This document shows, piece by piece, positions 26,261 to 36,104 of a DNA stretch of 64,000 nt. Under the pieces are notes generated by a model. That model ran no database searches. It saw only the letters and a list, made by a program, of their open reading frames with translations, and was not told where the DNA came from. Source of the stretch: Rhodospirillaceae bacterium (GTDB lineage Bacteria; Pseudomonadota; Alphaproteobacteria; Reyranellales; Reyranellaceae). The DNA lies in the NCBI GenBank assembly GCA_009772935.1, contig WOUR01000027.1, positions 1 through 64,000 of the forward strand. Direction: 5' to 3'. The position numbers and the translations under genes were made by a program. Position 1 is the stretch's first letter, and each line of letters starts with the position of its first letter.

Positions 26261-26953
26261 ATGATCAACACTCAGACTACGGGACGTGGCCGTCCTGGCA
26301 CCCAGGCGAGGGGAGAGGATACGCGGCGGCGCATCCTCGAAACCGCGCTCGACCTGTTTGCCGCCCATGGATACGAGGGCGCCAGCACCCGGCAGATCGC
26401 CGAGGGGGCGGGCGTGAATCTGCCGGCCATTCAGTATTATTTTGGCAACAAGGAAGGCCTCTACCGCGCGATCATCGAGGACATCATCGCCGACACCGAG
26501 CGGCACATGTCCGGGGTGCTGCCCCGTGTCCGCGCGGCGCTCGACGATCCGGGCTCCACGCCGGCCGAGCTGACCGAACTGCTGTGCCAGACGCTCGAGG
26601 CTTTCGTCACCGTCGTGACAAGCGGCCCGCAGGTCGACAGTCGCCGGCTCATCTTCGCGCGGGCCGAGGTGGAAGAGACGCCCGGGCTCGACCGGATGCA
26701 CGAGAACGGCATGCGGCAGATCTTCAATCCCTGCCTCGCCCTGTTCGCCCGCATCCACGGCAAGTCCGAAGCCGACCCCGAGATGACGATGCGAACGATG
26801 GCGCTGATCGGGCAGGTCGTCATCTTCTGCAACAACCACAAGCGACCCATCCTCAAGGCGGTCGGTCTCGAGGGAGAGAACGTTCTGTTGATGAAGCAGA
26901 TCGTGCGCGAACAGACGCTTGCCATCTGCCGCGCCGTCGCGCCCGAAAAATAG
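26261..26953 (+). CDS. TetR-family regulator with DUF1956/CecR-type C-domain
   Basis: 230 residues. The HTH is standard TetR (TRRRILETALDLFAAHGYEGASTRQIAEGAGVNLPAIQYYFGNKEGLYRAII); the NLPAIQYYFGNKEGLY form is typical of the CecR/YbiH subgroup, whose C-terminal ligand domain (DUF1956) follows. CecR-type regulators control drug efflux. The gene heads the RND efflux operon, 16 bases before the outer-membrane factor, so it is the likely local repressor. The inducer is not predictable. Confidence 0.92.
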   Translation: MINTQTTGRGRPGTQARGEDTRRRILETALDLFAAHGYEGASTRQIAEGAGVNLPAIQYYFGNKEGLYRAIIEDIIADTERHMSGVLPRVRAALDDPGSTPAELTELLCQTLEAFVTVVTSGPQVDSRRLIFARAEVEETPGLDRMHENGMRQIFNPCLALFARIHGKSEADPEMTMRTMALIGQVVIFCNNHKRPILKAVGLEGENVLLMKQIVREQTLAICRAVAPEK

Positions 26954-26969
26954 CGTCGCGAGTACCAGC

Positions 26970-28505
26970 ATGCACAGGCGGTCACCCTTTCTCCTGGCCT
27001 TTACGGCCTTCCTCCTCGCCGGCTGCACCGCCGGCCCGGATTTCGTGAAGCCCGCCAAGCCGACATCGACCGGCTACACGCCCGAGGCGCTGGCGCTTCA
27101 GACCAGCTCCGCAGCCAGTCCCGGCGGCGCCGCGCAGACGTTCGTGCCGGAGCAGGACATCCCCGGCGATTGGTGGGCGCTGTTCCAGTCGACGCAGCTC
27201 GACGCGCTGGTTCGTGAATCGCTGCGCGCCAATCCCGACGTCGACGCCGCGCAAGCGGCGCTGCGGCAGGCACGGGAACTCTACTTCGCGCAGCAGGGCG
27301 GCCTGTTTCCGACCTTGAGCGCCAACGGTTCGGGCCAGCAGCAACTTTCCTCTCCGGCGTCCCAGGGGCAGGCGGGCTCTGGCGTCATGTTCGGCGTCAC
27401 CTCCGCATCGCTCAACATCTCCTATTCGCCGGACGTTTTCGGTGGCGTGCGTCGCCAGGTCGAATCCCGGGAAGCGGCGGCTGAGAACCAGCGCTTCCAG
27501 CTCGAGGCGACCTACCTGACGCTCTCCTCCAACGTCGTCGTGGCCGCGATCAACGTCGCCTCGCTGCAGGCCCAGATCAAAGCGACCCAGGACATCATCA
27601 ACATCCTCAACAATTCACTGACGGTGGTGCGCCGCCAGTTCGACCTGGGCGGCGCCTCGCGCGCCGACGTCCTGGCCCAGGAGGCGGCCCTCACGCAGAC
27701 CCAGGCGACCTTGCCGCCGCTGCAGAAGCAGCTCGCCCAGCAACGCAACCAGCTGATGCGGCTGGTCGGCCGCTCGCCCGACCAGGATCGCGGCGAGAGC
27801 TTCGACCTCGCCAAGCTCAAGTTGCCGCAGGAGCTCCCGCTCAGCCTGCCCTCGTCCCTGGTCGAGCAGCGGCCGGACGTGCGCGCTGCCGAGGAGCAGC
27901 TCCGCGGTGCCAGCGCCGACATCGGGGTCGCGGTCGCCAACCAGATGCCGCAATTCACCATTACGGGCCTGCTGGGGTTCAGCTCGGGCGGGATCAGCTC
28001 CCTGATCGTCCCGGGGTCGGGCGTGTGGAGCATCGGCCTCGGGATCGCGCAGACCGTGTTCGACGGCGGCAAGCTCGATCATCAGCGCCAGGCCGCGATC
28101 GCTGCCTATGAGCGCGCGGCCGCCCAGTATCGCGGCGTCGTCCTGTCGGCTTTCCAGGACGTTGCGAACGCCCTGCGTGCCGTGCAGTACGATGCCGATA
28201 CGCTGCGTGCCCAGGTTGCCGCCGAGCAGACCGCGGCCGCGAGCCTCAGGCTCTCGGAGCAGCAGTACCAGCTCGGCGCCGTGAACTACCTGATCCTGCT
28301 CAACGCCCAGCAGACCTACCAGACCGCCGTCATCAACCGGCTGCGGGCGCAGGCCGCGCGCTATTCCGACACCGCGGCGCTGTTTCAGGCTCTGGGCGGC
28401 GGCTGGTGGAACCGCAACGACGTCGATCCGAAATCGATGGGCAAGCCGACGCGCTTCGCGCTGCCGCCCGTCCAGGACATCAAGCTCCCGCGCGCCGGTC
28501 ACTGA
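26970..28505 (+). CDS. RND outer-membrane efflux lipoprotein, NodT/OprM family
   Basis: 511 residues. The lipobox LLAGC near residue 20 marks acylation and outer-membrane anchoring. Two repeated TolC-type helical hairpins follow (LDALVRESLRANPDVDAAQAALRQARE; SLRLSEQQYQLGAVNYLILLNAQQTYQ). It forms the export duct of the tripartite pump with the next two genes. The start at 26970 gives a proper signal sequence; an upstream in-frame ATG lies inside the TetR gene. Ends 60 bases before the adaptor gene. Confidence 0.93.
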   Translation: MHRRSPFLLAFTAFLLAGCTAGPDFVKPAKPTSTGYTPEALALQTSSAASPGGAAQTFVPEQDIPGDWWALFQSTQLDALVRESLRANPDVDAAQAALRQARELYFAQQGGLFPTLSANGSGQQQLSSPASQGQAGSGVMFGVTSASLNISYSPDVFGGVRRQVESREAAAENQRFQLEATYLTLSSNVVVAAINVASLQAQIKATQDIINILNNSLTVVRRQFDLGGASRADVLAQEAALTQTQATLPPLQKQLAQQRNQLMRLVGRSPDQDRGESFDLAKLKLPQELPLSLPSSLVEQRPDVRAAEEQLRGASADIGVAVANQMPQFTITGLLGFSSGGISSLIVPGSGVWSIGLGIAQTVFDGGKLDHQRQAAIAAYERAAAQYRGVVLSAFQDVANALRAVQYDADTLRAQVAAEQTAAASLRLSEQQYQLGAVNYLILLNAQQTYQTAVINRLRAQAARYSDTAALFQALGGGWWNRNDVDPKSMGKPTRFALPPVQDIKLPRAGH

Positions 28506-28565
28506 CCGGCCGCTCCCTCCATCCAGATCAAGTCATCCTGATCAGCTCAACTCAAGAGGCATAAG

Positions 28566-29690
28566 ATGATCAAGCGAATGCTCATCATGCTCATTCTCGT
28601 CGGCGCAGTGCTTGGCGGGTTGTTCGGCTTCAAGACCTTCGTCAACGGCAAGATCAAGGAAGCCATGGCCGGCATGGCCAACATGCCCCAGACGGTCTCC
28701 GCGATGAAGGCAGAGACCAGCGACTGGCAACCGAAGATCGATGCGGTCGGCACGTTGCGCGCCGTGCGTGGCGCGGAGCTCTCGCTCGAAGTGGCGGGCG
28801 TCGTCGAGACGATTTCCTTCCAGTCGGGCGACGAGGTCAAGGAAGGGCAGGTGTTGCTCACCCTGCGCAAGGAGGATGAGGAGGCCCGGCTTCAGTCGCT
28901 CGAGGCGACGGCGTCCCTCGCCCAGATCACCTACGACCGCGACATGAAGCAGCTGAAGGCGCAGGCGATCAGCCAGGCGATCGTCGACAACGACGAAGCC
29001 AACCTCCGTAACGCGCGCGCGCAGGTCGCCGTCCAGAAGGCGATCCTCGACAAGAAGACGCTCCGGGCACCGTTCGACGGCAAGCTCGGCCTGCGTCAGG
29101 TCGACCTCGGCCAGTTCCTCCCGGCGGGTACGATGATCGCCACGCTGCAGTCCCTGGATCCAATTTTCGTCGACTTCCTCCTGCCCCAGCAGGCCGTGGC
29201 GCAGATCGCGGTCGGCGACAGGGTGAGGGCCAGGATCGATGCCTTCCCCGGCCGGACCTTCGAAGGAAAGATCACCGCCATCAATCCGAAGATTGAGACG
29301 GGCAGCCGCAACGTGCAGGTGCGCGCCACCCTGCCGAACACCGACCAGAAGCTGATGCCCGGCATGTTTGCTGCGGTCGAGCTGGACACCGGGACGGCGC
29401 AGCGCCTGGTGACGCTGCCGCAGACGGCGGTGAGCTACAATCCCTACGGCTCGCTGGTCTACATCGTCGATGACAAGGGCGCGGGCGCCAAGCCCGAGCT
29501 GACCGCCCGGCAGGTCTTCGTCACGACGGGCGCCACCCGCGGTGACCAGGTGGCCGTTCTGAAGGGCGTCGCCGAAGGCGACACGGTCGTCACCTCCGGC
29601 CAGATCAAGTTGCGCAATGGCGTGCCGGTTGTGGTCAACAACAGCGCTCTGCCGACCAACGACGCCGCGCCCAAGATCGTCGACAAGTAA
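28566..29690 (+). CDS. RND efflux periplasmic adaptor (membrane fusion protein)
   Basis: 374 residues with one N-terminal membrane anchor. Lipoyl halves flank the hairpin (GAELSLEVAGVVETISFQSGDEVKEGQVLLTL; KKTLRAPFDGKLGLRQVDLGQFL), then the beta-barrel (PIFVDFLLPQQAVAQIAVGDRVRARIDAFPG) and membrane-proximal domains. No lipobox, so a transmembrane anchor is likely. It links the inner-membrane pump encoded next to the outer-membrane channel encoded before it. Resembles MexH/MdtA-type adaptors. Confidence 0.93.
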   Translation: MIKRMLIMLILVGAVLGGLFGFKTFVNGKIKEAMAGMANMPQTVSAMKAETSDWQPKIDAVGTLRAVRGAELSLEVAGVVETISFQSGDEVKEGQVLLTLRKEDEEARLQSLEATASLAQITYDRDMKQLKAQAISQAIVDNDEANLRNARAQVAVQKAILDKKTLRAPFDGKLGLRQVDLGQFLPAGTMIATLQSLDPIFVDFLLPQQAVAQIAVGDRVRARIDAFPGRTFEGKITAINPKIETGSRNVQVRATLPNTDQKLMPGMFAAVELDTGTAQRLVTLPQTAVSYNPYGSLVYIVDDKGAGAKPELTARQVFVTTGATRGDQVAVLKGVAEGDTVVTSGQIKLRNGVPVVVNNSALPTNDAAPKIVDK

Positions 29691-29711
29691 CAGCCCGCAG
29701 GACATCGTCCC

Positions 29712-32700
29712 ATGAAATTCACCGACATCTTCGTCCGCCGCCCGGTGCTGGCGAGCGTGGTCAGTCTGCTGATTCTGGTCGTCGGCCTGCGCGCCATCAG
29801 CGGCCTGCCGGTGCTGCAGTATCCCCGCACCGAGAATGCGGTGGTCACGATCACGACGACCTATTACGGCGCCGATCCCGACGTCATCGCCGGCTTCATC
29901 ACCACGCCGCTCGAGCAGGCGGTCGCCCAGGCCAACGGCATCGACTACATGACGTCGACCAGCCAGAGCGGCGTCAGCACCATCACGGTCTACCTGCGGC
30001 TGAATTACGATTCGAGCAAGGCGCTGACGGAGATCAATACCAAGGTGAACTCGGTGCTGAACCGGCTGCCCACCGGGACGCAGCAGCCGGTGCTGACGGT
30101 GAAGGTCGGCCAGACGATCGACGCGATGTATATCGGCTTCAATAGCAAGGAGCTGGCGCCCAACCAGATCACTGATTACCTGGTGCGCGTCGTGCAGCCC
30201 AGGCTGCAGGCGGTCGAAGGCGTCCAGACAGCCGAATTGCTGGGCGCCAAGAACTTCGCGCTGCGCGCCTGGCTCGATCCGCAGAAGCTCGCCGCCTATG
30301 GTCTGACCGCGGCGGATGTCGGCCAGGCGCTGACGGCGAACGACTACATCGCCGGCCTCGGCACGACCAAGGGCCAGATGGTGCAGGTCACGCTCAAGGC
30401 CTCGACTGCGCTGAGCTCGCTGGAGGAATTCCGCAATCTGGTGCTGAAGCAGGACAAGGGCGCGATCGTCCGGCTCAGCGACGTGGCCAACGTGACGCTG
30501 GGGTCCGACGACTACGAATCGGAAGTGAGCTTCGACGGCCAGAAGGCGGTCTATATCGGTATCCAGGTTGCGCCCGCGGCCAACCTGCTCGACGTGATCA
30601 AGGGCGTGAAGGATGTGTTTCCGGAGATCCAGGCGCAGCTTCCGCAGGGCCTGAACGGCCAGATCATCTACGACTCGACGGAGTTCGTGAACAGCTCGAT
30701 CGAGGAGGTAATCCGCACCCTGGTCGAGGCGCTGGTGATCGTGACGCTGGTGGTCTTCGTCTTCCTCGGCTCGGTGCGGTCGGTCATCATCCCGGTGATC
30801 GCCATTCCGCTGTCGCTGATCGGCACCTTCGCCATGATGGCGGCCTTCGGCTTCTCCATTAACCTGCTGACCCTGCTCGCGCTGGTCCTGGCGATCGGCC
30901 TTGTGGTCGACGACGCCATCATCGTCGTCGAGAACGTGAACCGCCATCTCGAGGAGGGGCAGAAGCCCTTTCCCGCCGCGATCCAGGCGGCACGCGAACT
31001 GGGCGGGCCCATCATCGCCATGACCGTGGTGCTGATCGCGGTCTACGTGCCGATCGGCTTCCAGAGCGGCCTGACGGGCGCGCTGTTCACCGAGTTCGCC
31101 TTCACCCTGGTGGGCGCCGTCACCATTTCGGCGGTCGTGGCGCTGACGCTGTCACCCATGATGTGCTCGCGGATGCTGAAGCCGCACAGCCCTGACGATC
31201 GCGGCCTGGAAGCGCGCGTGATCCGCGGCATCGACAACGTGTTCGACCGTCTGCGGCGCGGCTATTCCCGCTGGCTGAGCGGCAGCCTGAACTACCTGCC
31301 GGTGACGGCGACCTTCGCCGTGCTGGTGCTCGGCAGCATCTACTTCCTCTACTCGGCCACCAGCAGCGAGCTGGCGCCGCAGGAAGACCAGGGCATCATC
31401 ATCGGCTTCGCGACCTCGGCGCCCAATTCGACGATCGACCAGCGCCAGATCTATTCGCGCGAAGTCTACAAGATCGGCGCCAGCCATCCGGAAACCGACC
31501 ACGTCTTCCAGCTCGACGTACCCGGCCAGTCGATCGCGGGCTACGTGCTGAAGCCATGGGACCAGCGCGCCATGACGTCCAACCAGTTGCAGCCGATCAT
31601 TCAGCAGGAGCTTTCAGGCATCGCCGGCGCGCAGATCGTGGCCTTCCAGCCGTCGCCGCTGCCGGGCTCGGACGGTCTGCCGATCCAGTTCGTGATCAAC
31701 ACGACGGGCGGATTCGAGGCGCTGAACGACGTGGCGCAGAAGTTCCTGCAGGAGGCGCTCGCCACCGGCCGCTTCATCTTCCTCAACACCGACCTCAAGA
31801 TCGACGCGCCGCAGGCCACGGTCGTGATCGATCGCGACAAGGCCGCGGCGCTGGGTCTCAGGATGAGCGACATCGGCGGCGCCCTGGGATCGATGCTGGG
31901 CGGCGGCTATGTCAACTACTTCGCGCTCGATGGCCGCTCCTACAAGGTGATCCCGCAGGTCCAGCAGTCTTCGCGGCAGAACATCGACCAGATCCTCGAC
32001 TATCACATCAAGGCCGGGGACGGCACGACGGTGCCTCTGTCCACGGTTGCGTCGATCGCCACCAAGGCGATTCCGCAGTCGCTCAACCACTTCCAGCAGC
32101 TCAACAGCGCCACCATCCAGGGCGTTGCCTTCCCGGGCGTGTCGCAGGCCGAAGCCCTGGAGACGCTGAAGGAACTGGCGCAGCGCACCCTGCCGCAGGG
32201 CTACTCGATCGACCATGGCGGCGCATCGCGTCAGTTCATCCAGGAGAGCGGCGGCTTCATCGTCACCTTCGGCTTCGCGCTGATCATCATCTACCTGTCG
32301 CTCGCGGCCCTGTTCGAGAGCTTCCGCGATCCGCTGATCATCCTGTTCTCGGTGCCGATGTCGATCGCAGGCGCGCTGATCTTCCTGATGGCGCTCAGCA
32401 CGGTGGGCATGCCGGGGGCGACCCTGAACATCTACACCCAGGTCGGCCTGGTCACCCTGATGGGCCTGATCAGCAAGCACGGCATCCTGATCGTCGAGGT
32501 TGCGAACGAGCTGCAAGAGGCCGGCAAGTCGCGGCGCGAGGCCATCCTGGAGGCTGCCGCCATCCGTCTGCGGCCGATCCTGATGACCACCGCGGCGATG
32601 GTGCTGGGCGTCGTACCGCTGATCGTGGCGACCGGCGCCGGCGCCCTGTCGCGCTTCTCGATGGGCCTGGTGATCGCCAGCGGCCTGGCGGTCGGCACGC

Positions 32701-32807
32701 TCTTCACCCTGTTCGTGGTGCCGGCCGTCTACGTGATGCTGGCGGCGGACCATTCGAAGAAGCGTGGCGCCGGCGAGCCCATCGAGGCCCCGGCAGCGGG
32801 CGACTGA
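29712..32807 (+). CDS. RND efflux pump, inner-membrane permease (HAE1-like)
   Basis: 1031 residues, the normal RND length, with 12 predicted membrane helices and two large periplasmic loops. It starts with TDIFVRRPVLASVVSLLILVVG, and helix IV has the proton-relay Asp pair (LAIGLVVDDAIIVVENVNRHLEEG). The second half repeats the fold (GLISKHGILIVEVANELQEAG, with the basic residue expected in helix X). It exports hydrophobic compounds with proton influx. Similar to MexI/MuxB-type pumps; substrate range is unknown. Operon of TetR, outer-membrane factor, adaptor, pump. Confidence 0.95.
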   Translation: MKFTDIFVRRPVLASVVSLLILVVGLRAISGLPVLQYPRTENAVVTITTTYYGADPDVIAGFITTPLEQAVAQANGIDYMTSTSQSGVSTITVYLRLNYDSSKALTEINTKVNSVLNRLPTGTQQPVLTVKVGQTIDAMYIGFNSKELAPNQITDYLVRVVQPRLQAVEGVQTAELLGAKNFALRAWLDPQKLAAYGLTAADVGQALTANDYIAGLGTTKGQMVQVTLKASTALSSLEEFRNLVLKQDKGAIVRLSDVANVTLGSDDYESEVSFDGQKAVYIGIQVAPAANLLDVIKGVKDVFPEIQAQLPQGLNGQIIYDSTEFVNSSIEEVIRTLVEALVIVTLVVFVFLGSVRSVIIPVIAIPLSLIGTFAMMAAFGFSINLLTLLALVLAIGLVVDDAIIVVENVNRHLEEGQKPFPAAIQAARELGGPIIAMTVVLIAVYVPIGFQSGLTGALFTEFAFTLVGAVTISAVVALTLSPMMCSRMLKPHSPDDRGLEARVIRGIDNVFDRLRRGYSRWLSGSLNYLPVTATFAVLVLGSIYFLYSATSSELAPQEDQGIIIGFATSAPNSTIDQRQIYSREVYKIGASHPETDHVFQLDVPGQSIAGYVLKPWDQRAMTSNQLQPIIQQELSGIAGAQIVAFQPSPLPGSDGLPIQFVINTTGGFEALNDVAQKFLQEALATGRFIFLNTDLKIDAPQATVVIDRDKAAALGLRMSDIGGALGSMLGGGYVNYFALDGRSYKVIPQVQQSSRQNIDQILDYHIKAGDGTTVPLSTVASIATKAIPQSLNHFQQLNSATIQGVAFPGVSQAEALETLKELAQRTLPQGYSIDHGGASRQFIQESGGFIVTFGFALIIIYLSLAALFESFRDPLIILFSVPMSIAGALIFLMALSTVGMPGATLNIYTQVGLVTLMGLISKHGILIVEVANELQEAGKSRREAILEAAAIRLRPILMTTAAMVLGVVPLIVATGAGALSRFSMGLVIASGLAVGTLFTLFVVPAVYVMLAADHSKKRGAGEPIEAPAAGD

Positions 32808-32882
32808 GGCGGGATCGGAGGGGCGGGCGGGGTGGCAGACGGGACTGCCCCGGCCGCCCCGCAATGGTGTATCCTGTCCGCG

Positions 32883-33059
32883 ATGACCACCCCCTCGAAA
32901 CCGGTCCCGGAGAAGGACGAACGCGCAGACCGGCTCGCCGCCGCCCTGCGCGAAAACCTGAAGCGGCGCAAGGCACAGGCGCGCGCCAAGGGGGAGGTCC
33001 CGAAACCCTCGGGGCCGGGACAGGGCACCGATCCGACCGCGGCCAAGACCGGCGGTTGA
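32883..33059 (+). CDS. Small basic helical protein, unknown function
   Basis: 58 residues from ATG 32883: an amphipathic helix (ADRLAAALRENLKRRKAQARAKGE) between flexible Pro/Gly/Thr-rich ends. Short proteins like this, often found before dcd in Alphaproteobacteria, are unnamed. Neighbour spacing (34 bases to dcd) would allow co-transcription with dcd-murA. Real coding is likely but unproven. Confidence 0.5.
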   Translation: MTTPSKPVPEKDERADRLAAALRENLKRRKAQARAKGEVPKPSGPGQGTDPTAAKTGG

Positions 33060-33093
33060 GCCGCCCCCTTCCCTCGTTTAGAAGCGCCCCCCA

Positions 33094-33648
33094 ATGAGCA
33101 TTCTCTCGGACCGCTGGATTCGCCGCATGGCACAGGAGAAGGGCATGATCGAGCCCTTCGTCGACGCCCAGAAGCGCGAAGGCGTCATTTCCTACGGCCT
33201 GTCGTCCTATGGCTATGACGCCCGTGTCGGCACCGACTTCAAGATCTTCACCAACGTCAATTCGTCGGTGGTCGACCCCAAGAAGTTCGACCAGCAGAGC
33301 TTCGTCGATCGCAACACCGAAGTCTGCATCATCCCACCCAATTCCTTCGCGCTGGCGCGGACCGTCGAATATTTCCGCATCCCGCGTGACGTGCTGGTGA
33401 TCTGCGTCGGCAAGTCGACCTATGCGCGCTGCGGCATCATCGTGAACGTGACGCCGCTCGAGCCGGAGTGGGAGGGGCACGTGACCCTGGAATTCTCCAA
33501 CACCACGCCGCTGCCCGCGAAGATCTACGCCAACGAGGGCGCCTGCCAGTTCCTCTTCCTTCAGGGCAACGAGCCCTGCGAGGTTTCCTACCGCGACAAG
33601 GCCGGCAAGTATCAGGGCCAGCGCGGCGTCACCCTGCCGAAAATCTGA
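33094..33648 (+). CDS. dcd: dCTP deaminase
   Basis: 184 residues that convert dCTP to dUTP for thymidylate synthesis. Core signatures are [10 protein letters not shown] at residues 30-40, [29 protein letters not shown] and the catalytic-Glu segment [33 protein letters not shown]. Full length, standard trimer-forming fold. It lies 12 bases before murA. No separate dUTPase is present, so this is the mono-functional family member. Confidence 0.95.
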   Translation: MSILSDRWIRRMAQEKGMIEPFVDAQKREGVISYGLSSYGYDARVGTDFKIFTNVNSSVVDPKKFDQQSFVDRNTEVCIIPPNSFALARTVEYFRIPRDVLVICVGKSTYARCGIIVNVTPLEPEWEGHVTLEFSNTTPLPAKIYANEGACQFLFLQGNEPCEVSYRDKAGKYQGQRGVTLPKI

Positions 33649-33660
33649 GCGGAGGCGACC

Positions 33661-34944
33661 ATGGATAGAATTCGCATCAGGGGCGGCCGCCAGCTCAAGG
33701 GCGAGATCCGCATCTCCGGCGCCAAGAACGCGGCCCTGCCGCTGATGGTGGCCTCGATGCTGAGCGACCAGCCTCTCACCCTGCATAACGTGCCCCGTCT
33801 GGCCGACATCACCACCATGATGCAGCTGCTGCGCCAGCACGGGGTGGAGATCGAGGCGACCGCCGGCGAGAACGGCCACAGCCACGGCACCACGATGGTG
33901 TTGAAGGCCGCGAAGATCAGCTCGACCACTGCGCCCTACGACATCGTGCGCAAGATGCGCGCGTCGATGCTGGTGCTGGGCGTGCTGCTGGCCCGCGAGG
34001 GCCAGGCCAAGGTGTCGCTGCCGGGCGGCTGCGCCATCGGCGCGCGTCCCGTCGACCTGCACATTGCCGGCCTGCGGGCGATGGGTGCCGAGATCGACAT
34101 CGACGGCGGCTACATGGTCGCGCGGGCGCCGAAGGGCCTCAAGGGCGCGCGCTACACCTTCCCGAAGGTTTCGGTCGGCGCGACCGAGAACCTGATGATC
34201 GCGGCGGCTTTGGCCAAGGGTACGACCGTGCTCGACAACGCCGCGCGCGAGCCCGAGATCGCGAACCTCGGCGAATGCCTGTCGGCGATGGGCGTGCCGG
34301 TGGGCGGCATCGGTACCGAGACGCTCACCATCGAGGGCGTGACGTCGTTCAAGCCCATCGAGCACGCGGTCATTCCCGACCGGATCGAAACCGGCACCTA
34401 CGCCATGGCTGTTGCCATGACGGCGGGCGACGTCGAGCTGATCGGCGGCCGGGTCGAGCTGATCGACACGGTGGCCGCCAGCCTGCGCGCGGCCGGCGTC
34501 ACGTTGGAGGACACCGAGCGCGGCATGCGGGTGCACCGGACCAACGGCGCGCTGCACGGCGTCGACGTGATGACGGAGCCGTTCCCGGGTTTCCCGACGG
34601 ACCTGCAGGCGCAGATGATGGCGCTCATGACGCGGGCCGAAGGCGCCTCGATGATCACCGAGACGATCTTCGAGAGCCGCTTCATGCACGTGCCGGAGCT
34701 GGCGCGCATGGGCGCCAACGTCACCATCCATCACCAGTCGGCGCTGGTGCGCGGCGTGCCGAAGCTCCGCGGCGCCGAAGTGATGGCGACCGACCTGCGC
34801 GCCTCGGTGTCGCTCGCCATTGCGGCCCTGTCGGCCGAGGGCGACACGATGCTGCATCGCGTCTACCATCTCGACCGCGGCTTCGAGCGTCTGGAGGAGA
34901 AGCTCAGCGCCTGCGGTGCGGACATCGAGCGGCTGAAGGGCTAG
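33661..34944 (+). CDS. murA: UDP-N-acetylglucosamine 1-carboxyvinyltransferase
   Basis: 427 residues catalysing the first committed step of peptidoglycan synthesis with PEP. The N-terminus [26 protein letters not shown], the active-site loop [16 protein letters not shown] with the nucleophilic Cys at residue 124 (the fosfomycin target), and the C-terminal [18 protein letters not shown] are all present. Cysteine present means fosfomycin sensitivity is expected at the enzyme level. It is followed after 5 bases by the DUF2948 gene. Confidence 0.96.
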   Translation: MDRIRIRGGRQLKGEIRISGAKNAALPLMVASMLSDQPLTLHNVPRLADITTMMQLLRQHGVEIEATAGENGHSHGTTMVLKAAKISSTTAPYDIVRKMRASMLVLGVLLAREGQAKVSLPGGCAIGARPVDLHIAGLRAMGAEIDIDGGYMVARAPKGLKGARYTFPKVSVGATENLMIAAALAKGTTVLDNAAREPEIANLGECLSAMGVPVGGIGTETLTIEGVTSFKPIEHAVIPDRIETGTYAMAVAMTAGDVELIGGRVELIDTVAASLRAAGVTLEDTERGMRVHRTNGALHGVDVMTEPFPGFPTDLQAQMMALMTRAEGASMITETIFESRFMHVPELARMGANVTIHHQSALVRGVPKLRGAEVMATDLRASVSLAIAALSAEGDTMLHRVYHLDRGFERLEEKLSACGADIERLKG

Positions 34945-34949
34945 GACGC

Positions 34950-35375
34950 ATGACGGCCAAGCTGAAACTGTCCGCCCTCGACGCCGACGACCTGGCCATC
35001 ATTTCCGCCGCCGTCCAGGACGCGCTGGTGGCGGTCCGCGACTGCGCCTTCCTGAAGGACGAGAGCCGCTTCGTTCTGCTGCTCAACCGGTTTCGGTGGG
35101 AAGCCGATCCCGAGCAGGGAACCGGCCATACTCGGACCCATTCCGCCCTCGTTTTCAACGAGGTGACGGCCGTGCGGCACCATGACATCCCCACGGCCGA
35201 GCCCGACCGGATGCTGGAATTGCTTGCCGTGGTGCTGGAGGACGACCATTCAGTCCTGCTGCGCTTTTCGGCCGGACGGGCCATACGGCTGGAAATCGGC
35301 CGGCTCGCATGCCATTTGGGGGATGTCGGGGAGCCTTGGCCCACCCCGTGGAAGCCCGCCCACCCGGTCGAATAG
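34950..35375 (+). CDS. DUF2948 family protein
   Basis: 141 residues: LKLSALDADDLAIISAAVQDALVAVRDCAFLKDESRFVLLLNRFRWE, a family seen almost only in Alphaproteobacteria between murA and hisD or hisG. A predicted alpha/beta fold, cytosolic, with no catalytic motif recognised. The ATG lies 5 bases after murA. Function unknown. Confidence 0.85.
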   Translation: MTAKLKLSALDADDLAIISAAVQDALVAVRDCAFLKDESRFVLLLNRFRWEADPEQGTGHTRTHSALVFNEVTAVRHHDIPTAEPDRMLELLAVVLEDDHSVLLRFSAGRAIRLEIGRLACHLGDVGEPWPTPWKPAHPVE

Positions 35376-35423
35376 CCTTTCGGCTCCGGCGAGGGGCGGG
35401 CGTTCGTTACTGGAGAACCTGTC

Positions 35424-36104
35424 GTGTCGAGCGAGGCCAACGAGAAGCTGATCCTGGCGCTGCCCAAGGGCCGCATCCTCAAGGAAGCGGCGCCCGTCTT
35501 TGCGCGCGCCGGCATCGTGCCGGAAGCGGCCTTCGCCAATCCCGACGCCCGCCAGCTCCGCTTCACGACCAACCATCCCGACCTCGACATCATCCGCGTC
35601 CGTTCCTTCGACGTGGCGACCTTCGTGGCCTTCGGCGCGGCGCATCTCGGCATCGCCGGCGCCGACGTGCTGATGGAGTTCGACTACCCTGAGATCTACG
35701 CCCCGATCGATCTCGGCATCGGCAAGTGCCGGCTGGCCGTTGCCGAGCCGGTCGAGATGGCGGGCAAGGACGATCCGCGCCGCTGGAGCCACGTCCGCAT
35801 CGCCACGAAGTATCCCGAGGTGACGCGCCGCCACTTTGCCGCGCGCGGCGTGCAGGCGGAGTGCGTCAAGCTGTCGGGCGCGATGGAGCTGGCGCCGTCG
35901 CTCGGCCTCAGCCACCGCATCGTCGATCTCGTCGATTCCGGCCGCACCCTGAAGGAGAATGGCCTGGTCGAGATCGAGCATATCGCCGACATCACCTCGC
36001 GCTTCATCGTCAACCGCGCCGCCCTCAAGACGCGGCCCGAGCGGGTCGGCCACTGGATCGACCGTTTCCGCGAGGTCGCCGCAGGGGCTGCCCGTGCCGC
36101 TTAG
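35424..36104 (+). CDS. hisG: ATP phosphoribosyltransferase, short form
   Basis: 226 residues, the short HisG type that lacks the C-terminal regulatory domain and needs HisZ for activity. Motifs are [21 protein letters not shown], the central [16 protein letters not shown] and the PRPP-binding loop [20 protein letters not shown]. First step of histidine synthesis. A GTG start follows CTGGAGA. It overlaps hisD by 11 bases. A hisZ is not in the window, so it is elsewhere. Confidence 0.94.
   Translation: MSSEANEKLILALPKGRILKEAAPVFARAGIVPEAAFANPDARQLRFTTNHPDLDIIRVRSFDVATFVAFGAAHLGIAGADVLMEFDYPEIYAPIDLGIGKCRLAVAEPVEMAGKDDPRRWSHVRIATKYPEVTRRHFAARGVQAECVKLSGAMELAPSLGLSHRIVDLVDSGRTLKENGLVEIEHIADITSRFIVNRAALKTRPERVGHWIDRFREVAAGAARAA

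Noticed and set aside
28542-30947. An 801-codon open frame antisense to the RND pump genes
   Set aside because: Composition is a His/Arg/Asp-rich shadow of the pump and adaptor genes, without any start or homology support.
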